From positions 56,960-120,959 of the forward strand of contig CAZJRB010000006.1 in the NCBI GenBank assembly GCA_964547995.1: DNA of 64,000 bases, read 5' to 3'. Origin of the DNA: CAZJRB01 sp964547995. Its GTDB lineage: Bacteria; Planctomycetota; Planctomycetia; Pirellulales; Thermoguttaceae. A model generated the notes under the pieces. That model saw only the letters and a program-made list of their open reading frames with translations. It had not been told where the DNA came from and searched no databases. Numbering within the stretch: the first letter of the stretch is position 1; every line of letters begins with the position of its first letter. Below are positions 32,308 through 40,761 of the stretch, piece after piece. Position numbers and translations under genes: made by a program.

Positions 32308-33354
32308 ATGGATTGCCCTATGTTCAAAAACCTGAACGCGTCGTTGCTCGGCGTCACCGGTCATCAAAGCGAGATCATCGAATTGGCGTTGACCTTTGGA
32401 TTTCGGGGAATGGACTTGGAGATCACCGATTTCGCCACCCGTGCAAATTTGAAAGGCATGCCGTATGCCCGACGCCTTATCGACAGCGCGAAGATCCGGA
32501 TCGGCACGTTCGAATTGCCGTTGGCATGGGACATCGACAGCGATCTGTTCGAGAAAGAATTGAAGAAGCTGCCCGAGTATGCGGAGGCGGCGGTCGAGAT
32601 CGAATGCCTGCGATGCACGGCGACCTTGAGCCCGGCCGGCGACAATCGCCCGTATCACGAGAACTTCGAGTTCCATAAACGTCGATTCTCGGAGATGTGC
32701 AAAGCCCTGGAGCCCTCGGGAATCCGCTTGGGGATCGGATTTCAGGCGGCCGAGTATCTTCGCAGGAATCAGGCATTCCAGTTCATCCATGACTTCGACG
32801 CATTGACCTTGTTGATGAACATGATCGACGCGCCCAACACGGGCCTGCTGCTGGACGTCTGGGACTTCGTGGCGGGCGGGGGATCGATCGAGGCGATCAG
32901 CAACCTCCCGGTCGAGCAGATCGTGGCGGTACAGTTGGCCGACATGCCCGCCGGCGTAGCACTGCCCGATCTGGACGAAAATTCCCGACTGCTGCCGGGC
33001 GCGGAGAACGGGCAGATCGATTGTGTCGCCGTGCTGCGGACTCTGGCGGAAATGGGCTACGACGGCCCCGTCACCGTCAAGCCGTCGCGAGGGGTCTTCC
33101 GCAGCCGGCGCCGGGATGACGTCGTCAAGCGGACGGGCGCGGCGTTGGACCGCATCTGGCGGGCGGCCGGGCTGACCCACGACGGCAAGATCGGCGGACC
33201 CGTCGCCCCGCTCGAACCAATCGAAACCGCCAAGGCTCCCGAACCATCCGAAGAGCCCGAAACACCCTCAGACGCAGAAGCAATCGACGAGACGGAAATC
33301 TCGGAATTCGACGACGAGAATATGGAAGCCGAAACGGAAGCGACCGGGAGTTAG
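32308..33354 (+). CDS. Sugar phosphate isomerase/epimerase-like TIM-barrel protein
   Basis: A 348-residue protein of the xylose-isomerase-like TIM-barrel superfamily (about residues 1-285). It has FGFRGMDLEITDF near residue 31, a glutamate-containing FELP strand, NTGLLLDVWDFVAGGG near 177 and VAVQLADMP near 207. Divalent-metal ligands of active relatives (Glu, Asp, His, Glu) are only partly visible, so activity is uncertain. The last 60 residues are an acidic, proline/glutamate-rich tail (EPSEEPETPSDAEAIDETE) not found in the core family. The start may be the ATG at 32308 or four codons later (MFKNLNASLL). It is divergent from the symporter. Confidence 0.72.
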   Translation: MDCPMFKNLNASLLGVTGHQSEIIELALTFGFRGMDLEITDFATRANLKGMPYARRLIDSAKIRIGTFELPLAWDIDSDLFEKELKKLPEYAEAAVEIECLRCTATLSPAGDNRPYHENFEFHKRRFSEMCKALEPSGIRLGIGFQAAEYLRRNQAFQFIHDFDALTLLMNMIDAPNTGLLLDVWDFVAGGGSIEAISNLPVEQIVAVQLADMPAGVALPDLDENSRLLPGAENGQIDCVAVLRTLAEMGYDGPVTVKPSRGVFRSRRRDDVVKRTGAALDRIWRAAGLTHDGKIGGPVAPLEPIETAKAPEPSEEPETPSDAEAIDETEISEFDDENMEAETEATGS

Positions 33355-33486
33355 TCTCGTACGACGTGTTGGGGGGACGGGTCTACCGCGTCATACTTGC
33401 GGCAAAAGGAGTCTGCGAGTAGACTAGAATTGGGTGTGCGGCCAGAGGATGGTTCCCAGTAGACTACAATCCCACAGGTGAGAACC

Positions 33487-34155
33487 ATGCATCGTTTCCC
33501 CACGGTAGTGGTATTTGTGTTCGCAGCCACGTTGAGCTTTGGGTGGGTCTTCAACGTTGGTGCGGCCGAAGAACCCCCTGGTTGGCGGGTGCTGTTTGAC
33601 GGGAAGGACCTCAGCAACTGGCAAAACGCCGACGGCGATGCGCCCGGGGCCGGCTGGGTCGTCCGCGACGGGGCCATGTCACGGCAGGCCAGCGCGGGAG
33701 ACATTTGGACCAAGGACCGCTTCGATGACTTCATCCTCGAGCTGGAGTTCAAGACGACCGGCAACAGCGGTATCTTCATCCGCACCGACAAACCACGCGA
33801 CTGCGTGCAGACCGGTATCGAGATCCAGGTCAACCGGCCGGTCAAGAAGCCGAACAAGCACACCTGCGGCGCCATGTACGATCTGCTGGCCCCCGGCAAG
33901 GAAATGACCAAGAACAACGACTGGAACCACATCCTCATCGCCGCCAAGGACAACAAGATCGTCATCGTCCTCAACGACGTCCAGATCATCCGGGCCGACC
34001 TGAACAACTGGACGGAAGCCCACAAGAACCCGGACGGCACCAAGAACAAGTTTCGCACGCCCCTGAAAGACTTCAAGCGAGAAGGACATATCGGGTTCCA
34101 GGACCATGGGGCCAACGTGTCGTACCGGAACGTGAGAATTAAGACGTTTGAGTAG
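33487..34155 (+). CDS. Secreted DUF1080 (3-keto-disaccharide hydrolase-type) protein
   Basis: A 222-residue exported protein with a Sec signal (FPTVVVFVFAATLSFGWVFNVGA) and a single DUF1080 jelly-roll domain. Typical pieces are WRVLFDGKDLSNWQNADG, GWVVRDGAM, FDDFILELEFKTTGNSGIFIRTD, NNDWNHILIAAKDNKI and GHIGFQDHGANVSYRNVRIK. The family includes 3-keto-glycoside hydrolases and is greatly expanded in Planctomycetota, often with Gfo/Idh/MocA dehydrogenases that could make the keto-sugar. The ATG at 33487 has AGGTGA upstream; a GTG three codons earlier is possible. It is followed after 36 bp by a large LamG protein. Confidence 0.88.
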   Translation: MHRFPTVVVFVFAATLSFGWVFNVGAAEEPPGWRVLFDGKDLSNWQNADGDAPGAGWVVRDGAMSRQASAGDIWTKDRFDDFILELEFKTTGNSGIFIRTDKPRDCVQTGIEIQVNRPVKKPNKHTCGAMYDLLAPGKEMTKNNDWNHILIAAKDNKIVIVLNDVQIIRADLNNWTEAHKNPDGTKNKFRTPLKDFKREGHIGFQDHGANVSYRNVRIKTFE

Positions 34156-34191
34156 CCCGATTCCGATCCGGGCCGCACAGGCAGGCGAGCC

Positions 34192-37026
34192 ATGGCAATT
34201 ACGACGGCAAAAGAGCTTCTCGAATTGCTCGGTGAGAGCCAAATGCTCGACGCCGAGCAGCTTCGCCAGGCTCGGGCCGCAATCCGGTCGGGGGACAATG
34301 CCGGGGCCCTGGCTGCGAGATTGGTCGAGGCCGGTCTGCTCACCGAGCAGCAGGCTACCCAGTTGATCGCGGGGCAGACCGATTCCGGCCAACCCTGGGC
34401 GAAGCCCCTACCGCCGAAACGGAAAGCAAAACCTCCGGCACCGCCCCAAAGGGCGAAAGCACTGCCGATCCGGGCGGACGAGGATGACAGTCGTGGCGAG
34501 GAAGCCGCCGCACACACACCGAAGTTCCTCGAAACGCCCCAGCAGAAAATTGTCGCCGGTGCGGCGGCGCTAATGGGTGTTGCTGTGCTCATTCTACTGG
34601 CGATACTTATCACTCGCATGATTCGTTCCCCCGATTCCACGACGGCCGAAGAATATCCGGGGTGGATCTCGATCGGTCGACCAGAAGGCGGACAGCCGGC
34701 CGGCGCCGGTGAAACCCCGCCATTGCCCGGCGAAACGTCGTCCCTCGTACCGGGGCTCGAGGCCGACTCGGGCTTCATGGGCATCGAGTTCGGGCCCTGG
34801 TACACGACCGGCCCGCTCGACGCAAACGGATACACCGACGCCTTCTTCCCGGAAAAAGGCGTCGATATCGAGGCCAAAGACCCCGACGGCAAACCGCTGT
34901 GGCAGGAGTTTCCCGACCCCTTCGCGGGCATACCGCAGGACTTGCCCCAGCATGGTAAGGTAACGACTTACCTGTTCCGGACGATTACGGCCAAGAAGCC
35001 GACGACGCTGCACGCCGGATTCAGCAGCGACGATACATTGGACGTCTGGATCAACGGCAAGAGGATCCTTGCGGTGAACGCGTATCGTCCGGTCGGCGCC
35101 GACACGGAACGGGCCAATCTACACCTGAACGTCGGCGAGAACGAGCTGCTGATGAAGATTTACACCTCCGGCGGCGGCCACGCGTTCTTCTTCGACCCTC
35201 ATCTTTCGGAAGCGCGGGACACGGCGCCCGGCGAAGAGAATGTCGCGGTCAAGCCGCCCGCCGCAGAAACCCCGCCGGCCGGGCAGCCCGCGGTTGCCGA
35301 GCACAGTACACCGACCGAGCCATCCGAACCCAAGTCGGCCAAACCGAAACCGACCGAAGGAGAGGACCCCCCCGCCAAGCGGCCCCTGAGCACCGCAGGC
35401 AACCTCGCGACACTCGGTCTGGACGAAAGGTCCGGCAAGCTGTTCGACCTTTCGGGCAAGAGCCACCACGGAACCGCCCGCGGCAACGTTACTTACAATC
35501 AGCCGGGTAAGCACGGCGGCGCGATGGGCTTCGACGGCAGCGGCGGGGACGTCATTCTCAAAGATTCCCAGAAATTCGACTTCAGCGGCGACTTCACATG
35601 GACCGCGTGGATCAAGACGCAGAATGACGGCTCCATCATCGCGTATACCACTCCCGACGGCGATTGCCGGCACGGGATGAAGGTGCTGCACGTCCGAGAC
35701 GGCAAACTCGCTCTCGAAGTCGGCTGGACAGGTGTCGTCACGTCCGGGAACAAGGTAAACGACGATCAATGGCACCATGTCGCCTTGAGCGTGAAGTCAA
35801 ACGTCAACGGCGATCGGGACAGGGCCGTGCTGTACATCGACGGGAAGGCCGACGGGCAGAAGGACGACTGGAAAGTCGACCAACACGCCGAAGGAGACGA
35901 TTTCGTTTTGAAGATCGGTCGCTGCAACAAGAATTTTCGTTGGAACAAGTTCAACGGATCGATCGACGGCGTGACCGTCTGGAGCCGCACGCTGGAGGAC
36001 GACGAGATTCCCGCCACCGCCGACGCACAAGCCAATCCGTTTCAATCCCTGGGGCAAACCGGCAATCTCGAACCCTACGGCAAGACCGCCATGCCGCCGG
36101 AATTCCACTCGCTCGGCAAGCTTTCCCTGAACCCGGACGCTGATGTCAATCTGTTTCTGGTGGGCGGCCGGCAGGCCGTGCAACTGCCACGCTATCTCCA
36201 AATCGAGCAGACGGAAGACGAAAAGCTGTGGCTGATCCAGCTCTGTTCGCCGGCGCGAGGCGGGAAACCCGTGAAGAATCCCGTCGCAAGAATCGTGCTC
36301 CGCGAGCAGAAGCTGCTCTTCCAGTGGGCCAAGGGCGTTCCCTCGGCCAAGGCCAACGCCTTGCTCAACTGCGGACTCGATGTCTCGGTCGACGGCCGAA
36401 CGTTCTTTCTGCCCTTGGGCCGGCCGGTGGTGGTCAAGCCGGTCGTCGTCAACATAACGACGGGCACGGCCAGGAGCATACTGCCCGGCGACTCGCTGCC
36501 TCTGCGAGAGTCGTTGCGGCTACAAGTGGTCCGGGTGGAGGGATTTCCCGAACCTCGGTTCAGCCCCGGCGACACCCTGGCTCCCAGCGAGGCGACCGAC
36601 ATCTCGTTCGATCCCGAGACCTTCCCGAAGCTCTGGTTGCACCTCGCCTTCGACGTCAAGATGCGCCCGACGGTCGAGGTTACCACCAGGATCGACTACG
36701 AGATGGAGAACATGACGTTCCGCACGTTCAAACTCGGCGAAGCCGAGCAACTGATGAACGTACACCAGATGGAGCAGAGACGCTTGTTCATGGAAATGCG
36801 GAAAGTGCCCCTCCACGACCAGAACAAGATTAACGATTACAAGAACAAAATCAAGAAGATCCAGGAGGAGAAGATTGCCAAGCTCCTGAGGTTGGGTGAG
36901 ATCTGCAAGAAGCTCAAGGAAAAGCCGGGCAAGGTCCACTTCCGCGTCTACACCGTCATCGACGAGGACCACGAACTCCCGTTGATGCAGTCGTTCCCGA
37001 TCGAAGGAGCTGAGGCCGACAAATAG
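34192..37026 (+). CDS. Large membrane-anchored LamG-domain protein
   Basis: A 944-residue protein with a cytoplasmic N-terminal helical region (about 1-65, LLELLGESQMLDAEQLRQAR..LVEAGLLTEQQATQLIAG), a motif also seen at the N-terminus of some Planctomycetota kinases, then a linker and one membrane segment (about 122-142, IVAGAAALMGVAVLILLAILI). Outside follow a PA14-like region (about 195-340, HAGFSSDDTLDVWINGKRI), a Pro/Ala/Glu-rich linker (345-400), a LamG/concanavalin-like domain (about 405-610, GAMGFDGSGGDVILKD..WHHVALSV..GSIDGVTVWSRTL) and a C-terminal lysine-rich coiled region. Function is unknown; carbohydrate or envelope binding is plausible. It converges with another LamG protein. 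Confidence 0.72.
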   Translation: MAITTAKELLELLGESQMLDAEQLRQARAAIRSGDNAGALAARLVEAGLLTEQQATQLIAGQTDSGQPWAKPLPPKRKAKPPAPPQRAKALPIRADEDDSRGEEAAAHTPKFLETPQQKIVAGAAALMGVAVLILLAILITRMIRSPDSTTAEEYPGWISIGRPEGGQPAGAGETPPLPGETSSLVPGLEADSGFMGIEFGPWYTTGPLDANGYTDAFFPEKGVDIEAKDPDGKPLWQEFPDPFAGIPQDLPQHGKVTTYLFRTITAKKPTTLHAGFSSDDTLDVWINGKRILAVNAYRPVGADTERANLHLNVGENELLMKIYTSGGGHAFFFDPHLSEARDTAPGEENVAVKPPAAETPPAGQPAVAEHSTPTEPSEPKSAKPKPTEGEDPPAKRPLSTAGNLATLGLDERSGKLFDLSGKSHHGTARGNVTYNQPGKHGGAMGFDGSGGDVILKDSQKFDFSGDFTWTAWIKTQNDGSIIAYTTPDGDCRHGMKVLHVRDGKLALEVGWTGVVTSGNKVNDDQWHHVALSVKSNVNGDRDRAVLYIDGKADGQKDDWKVDQHAEGDDFVLKIGRCNKNFRWNKFNGSIDGVTVWSRTLEDDEIPATADAQANPFQSLGQTGNLEPYGKTAMPPEFHSLGKLSLNPDADVNLFLVGGRQAVQLPRYLQIEQTEDEKLWLIQLCSPARGGKPVKNPVARIVLREQKLLFQWAKGVPSAKANALLNCGLDVSVDGRTFFLPLGRPVVVKPVVVNITTGTARSILPGDSLPLRESLRLQVVRVEGFPEPRFSPGDTLAPSEATDISFDPETFPKLWLHLAFDVKMRPTVEVTTRIDYEMENMTFRTFKLGEAEQLMNVHQMEQRRLFMEMRKVPLHDQNKINDYKNKIKKIQEEKIAKLLRLGEICKKLKEKPGKVHFRVYTVIDEDHELPLMQSFPIEGAEADK

Positions 37027-37061
37027 TCCGAGTGGCCAAGCGAGAAGTCGGAAATCGCGGG

Positions 37062-39095
37062 CTATTTCCCACCCTGAGTCTTGTATAGCTGCCGTACTTC
37101 CTGTTCCGTCAGGGCACGGTTGAAAATCATAACCTCGTCAACCATTCCCTGCAACGCATCCCACTGAGCGTGGTCCCTGCCGAGCGTAAGCATGTTCGGG
37201 GTCTTCAAGTTTCCGGAAGCCCTAATCGACTTTCCCCGGACGCCGTTGAGATATTCCGTCAGCGTGGCCCCGTCGTACACGAGCGCTGCATGGAACCACT
37301 GGTCCCAAGGTACGGGAAGACTCCCTCTGTGGTTGGCGAAATTCCCTTTGTCCGTCGTTACTTCGATTCGCAGAGTACCCGAATTCTGGGCCAGCCCGAT
37401 GCTGGTGTTGTGGCTGGCGCTGCCAATGTAGCTCCCGATGAAAACGGGCCAGCTTTTTCCGTCGTAGCGCGGCACCTTTGCCCAAACCGAGCAGGTCAGC
37501 ATATTCCCGTTCCCCAAGGTAGCGGGAGGCAACAGGATCAGGTCGTCAACGCCGTCGAACAGGAACGCTCCGTTCCTCGGCCCCCTGGCGCTGGCGACCC
37601 ACTTCGCCCCTGCCACTTTGCCGTGATTCCCTTTCCCGCTCGCGTCGATGATCTTGGCTCCCTCGTTCTTGTCGAAGGACCAGTTGAGCACCAGTGCTTT
37701 TCGCAGAGCGAGCGGAAGTCGAGCGGTGATTCCGGGTGTTTCCGAGGCGGGAGCCAGGATTTCGGCGAGGTTGTCCAACCGCTTTTCGACCTTGGTCTTG
37801 TCCAAACCGGCGAGTCCCGGCTGCGCTTTGCGGTACCAATCGCCGGCGTGGCGCATCAACGCCTTTCCTTCTTCCTTCTTGCGGGCGGCGGCCAGGTCCC
37901 ACCAGGCATCGCCCAGCTTGGCCTGCGCGGACGGCTCGCTCGGCGAAGCAAGTTCCCGCGCGGCAACGGCCGACAGACCCGCGTCGCTGCCCTTGGCCAG
38001 GTGCGGCAAGCCCTGCCGCCAGTCGCCCCGGCTGAAGCAGTGCAAGAGGCCCAGGGCCAGGTGGGCTTCGCGATCGTCCGGGTCGGCCTGGATGGCGAGC
38101 ATTGCCGCATCGAGCTTCTGATGGTCGTCGTGCATCTTCTGAGCGCGCTGGCGAAGCTGAAGCGCGGCCTTGCGAAATCTCTTGCCCTGCGAACGCTGAG
38201 AGGCCCGGTACGCCACCGTTGCAATGTTCGACGCAAACTCGTATCGCCGGGCCGCACCGGCCTCGTCCACGTATTGCTGCGAGGCCTTCAGCAGCGATTC
38301 GATCTTCGCGGAACTGGTTGCCCCGTCGGCAAACGATTTCAGCATCTTTCCCTTGACAAGCAGCGTATCCATATCGAAACCGTCGCCCATTGCGCCGATT
38401 ACCTGAAGCATCATCGCCGCATCGCCGCCGGCACCGGCCATCTCCATGGCCTTGCGGAGCAGGACGAACTTCTCTGCGGAATCGGCCTCGGCCTCCTTGC
38501 CCAAGCCGAACAGTTCCTTGGCCAGGCGGAGTTCTTCTGCGTCCGTCCTCGATTTTGAGAAGTCGTAAATCTCGTCGAGTTGTCCCGCTACCTTCTGCTG
38601 ATCGTCGGCGGAAGGCAACGGGGCCTTCTTCCGCGCCGCCGGCCCCGACGAGGACGGGGAAACCGGTGGAGAAGACGAAGAGGGTTCTTCAGCCGGGGGC
38701 CCTTCGGCCGCTGCCAACTCTCCCGCCGTCGGCTTCAAGGATTCCGGGTCCAACGCTTGAACCTGCCCGTCGATAAGGGAACTCGGCGGCGGCATTTGCC
38801 CGCCACTCGGCGCAGCGCCCGTCGCGGCGGCCGGCTGCGGATTCTCCGGCCGGGGCGGATCCGGCGACGGCTCCGGCGATCGATCGGGTGGCGGTGCGGA
38901 CGGGGACGGTTCCGGTGATGGCGCTGTCGCCTCTTGACCGGTGCCTTCCCGCACTTCGGCAACTTCCGTGGTCCCTTCCGAAGGCCCGAAAACCGCCATC
39001 ACGGCCCAAAATCCCCCGATGAGCACCAGGAAAACGCCGGCCGCCGCTGCCAGGCCGACCAGGGTCGCCTGTCTGGAATCCCTTTCGTCCGGCAT
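37062..39095 (-). CDS. Membrane-anchored LamG-domain protein with helical repeats
   Basis: A 677-residue protein with a short cytoplasmic start, one membrane segment (about 11-36, LVGLAAAAGVFLVLIGGFWAVMAVF), a long low-complexity Pro/Ser/Glu linker (about 45-155), an alpha-helical region (about 165-470, tetratricopeptide-like: AHLALGLLHCFSRGDWRQGL) and a C-terminal LamG domain (about 475-675, LVLNWSFDKNEGAKIIDASGKGNHG..GAFLFDGVDDLILLPP..WFHAALVYDGATL..GMVDEVMIFNRALTEQEV). AGAGGGG 4 nt upstream supports the ATG at 39095. It converges with the other LamG protein, with 35 bp between the stop codons. Confidence 0.72.
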   Translation of the reverse strand: MPDERDSRQATLVGLAAAAGVFLVLIGGFWAVMAVFGPSEGTTEVAEVREGTGQEATAPSPEPSPSAPPPDRSPEPSPDPPRPENPQPAAATGAAPSGGQMPPPSSLIDGQVQALDPESLKPTAGELAAAEGPPAEEPSSSSPPVSPSSSGPAARKKAPLPSADDQQKVAGQLDEIYDFSKSRTDAEELRLAKELFGLGKEAEADSAEKFVLLRKAMEMAGAGGDAAMMLQVIGAMGDGFDMDTLLVKGKMLKSFADGATSSAKIESLLKASQQYVDEAGAARRYEFASNIATVAYRASQRSQGKRFRKAALQLRQRAQKMHDDHQKLDAAMLAIQADPDDREAHLALGLLHCFSRGDWRQGLPHLAKGSDAGLSAVAARELASPSEPSAQAKLGDAWWDLAAARKKEEGKALMRHAGDWYRKAQPGLAGLDKTKVEKRLDNLAEILAPASETPGITARLPLALRKALVLNWSFDKNEGAKIIDASGKGNHGKVAGAKWVASARGPRNGAFLFDGVDDLILLPPATLGNGNMLTCSVWAKVPRYDGKSWPVFIGSYIGSASHNTSIGLAQNSGTLRIEVTTDKGNFANHRGSLPVPWDQWFHAALVYDGATLTEYLNGVRGKSIRASGNLKTPNMLTLGRDHAQWDALQGMVDEVMIFNRALTEQEVRQLYKTQGGK

Positions 39096-39218
39096 TATTC
39101 CCCTCTGCTATACGCGATGTCACGTCGAATGGCAATGAACCACACCCAACACGCACAACATACCATAACCCGACCGGCAACGCCAGGACCTGCTCCCCCG
39201 GGTGTGGCCATTTTCCTT

Positions 39219-39304
39219 ATAAAGCCGCGACCGGTGGTCGCGCCAGGCGTCACCCGAAATCGTTACGGCCGGTGATTCGGCGCGACCACCGGTCGCGGCT
39301 TTAT
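39219..39304. repeat. Inverted pair of REP-like units
   Basis: Forward unit 39219-39244 (central GGT) and reverse unit 39279-39304 (central ACC), 34 bp apart, in the 338-bp gap between the LamG gene (minus) and the third Gfo/Idh/MocA gene (plus). No gene is supported in the rest of this gap. Confidence 0.85.
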
Positions 39305-39433
39305 GGTAATTGCCATCCAATAGCAAACCTTGGCTTGTTGACACGGGCAAGCAGACCGCGGAAAATGGGGGCGTTCAGCCACGCGTCGCCACTCTGGTGT
39401 GCGGCGATGATGCAACCCCACGGAGGTGTTCTC

Positions 39434-40645
39434 ATGACCGGACACAAATCGGCCATTACTCGTCGGCGATTCCTGCAGACCTCCGCGGCGGGGGTCTCGG
39501 CGGCAACGATCGTGCCTCGCAGCGTGCTGGGCCAAGGCCAGACGCCCCCGAGCGAAGAATTCGGCGGCGCGCTGGTCGGCTGTGGCGGACGCGGCGGGGC
39601 GACCTTCAAAGGAATGGGCCCGAATGTCCGAATGGTCGCCCAGTGCGACGTGAAATTCGTCGGACGGGCCGACGATAAAACCCTCTACGCCGACTACCGC
39701 CGACTGATGGAACGCAAGGACATCGACGTAGTAGCCATCGCCACGCCGCCGCACTGGCACGCCTTGGTCAGCATCGCCGCGATGGAGTCGGGCAAGGACG
39801 TGCTCTGCGAGAAGCCGATGACCCGCTTCATCGCCGAGGGGCGCGCAGTCGTCGAGGCCGAACAGCGTTACAACCGGATCTTCCAGATCGGCACCTACGG
39901 CCGGTTCGGCGCCAGCCGCAACACCCACAAGATCATGGCCAGCGGGCTGCTGAAAAAGTGCGAGGCCGTACACATCGCCAAGGGCGGGTACAACGTCCGG
40001 AAATACTGCGGTATGGTCCGATACGACGTCGCGCCCATCCCGAAGAGTCTCAATTGGGACATGTACTGCGGCCCATCGCCGATGAGACCCTTCAACCGGC
40101 AGCGGTTCGGCGGGACCCATCGTTACTACTGGGATTACGAAGGCGGCGGGTTGGGCGACTTTGGGCAGCACAAGTTCGACGGACCCCAGTACGCTTACGC
40201 GAAGGACTACACCAGCCCGGTCGAGATCGAGGCCTACGCCCCGCCGCAGCATCCCGAGGCCGCCGGCCTGTGGGGTTGGGTCGAAGCGCGATACGCCGAC
40301 GGACTGACCTTCGTGATGGACAGCGGGGAATGGGGCAAGCCGTACGATCGCAAGAAGCCCCGCGGTGTCAGCGAGGCCGATCTCAGCGAGGAAGACCGCG
40401 AGAAGCTCAAGCAGATGCCCGACCCCGAGCCACTGGTCAAGTTTCCCGAAGCGATCCGCACCCGAAAGCAGGCCGGCGGCCATGCCGAGGCGTCGCACCG
40501 CTGCGCAACACTTTTGCACCTCGGCAACATCGCGATCCGCTGCGGGCGCAAAATCCATTACGATCCCGTCAAGGAAGAGATCATCGGCGACGAAGAGGCC
40601 AACCGCCTCGTCTATCAACCGATGAGGGCGCCGTGCCGACTGTAG
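39434..40645 (+). CDS. Tat-exported Gfo/Idh/MocA family oxidoreductase
   Basis: A 403-residue third family member with a Tat signal (SAITRRRFLQTSAAGVSAATI), Rossmann motif LVGCGGRGGAT near residue 37, VVAIATPPHWHA near 97 and CEKPMTR near 123. It is shorter than the other two copies: the first domain has lost part of the segment between the nucleotide motif and strand two. C-terminal features are DYEGGGLGDFGQHKFDG and EASHRCATLLHLGNIAIRCGRKI. The substrate is unknown. GGAGGT 6 nt before the ATG at 39434 sets the start. A REP pair lies upstream. Confidence 0.87.
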   Translation: MTGHKSAITRRRFLQTSAAGVSAATIVPRSVLGQGQTPPSEEFGGALVGCGGRGGATFKGMGPNVRMVAQCDVKFVGRADDKTLYADYRRLMERKDIDVVAIATPPHWHALVSIAAMESGKDVLCEKPMTRFIAEGRAVVEAEQRYNRIFQIGTYGRFGASRNTHKIMASGLLKKCEAVHIAKGGYNVRKYCGMVRYDVAPIPKSLNWDMYCGPSPMRPFNRQRFGGTHRYYWDYEGGGLGDFGQHKFDGPQYAYAKDYTSPVEIEAYAPPQHPEAAGLWGWVEARYADGLTFVMDSGEWGKPYDRKKPRGVSEADLSEEDREKLKQMPDPEPLVKFPEAIRTRKQAGGHAEASHRCATLLHLGNIAIRCGRKIHYDPVKEEIIGDEEANRLVYQPMRAPCRL

Positions 40646-40761
40646 ACTGTGTACGTCGAAAGGTTTGTTGTTCCAGCAGGTGAGAGCCCTGCACCGATTG
40701 GGGACAACACTCGAATTGTCGTCGAAGTCTTTCAGAGAGAGAATTTCAAGAGTGGCCAGCC

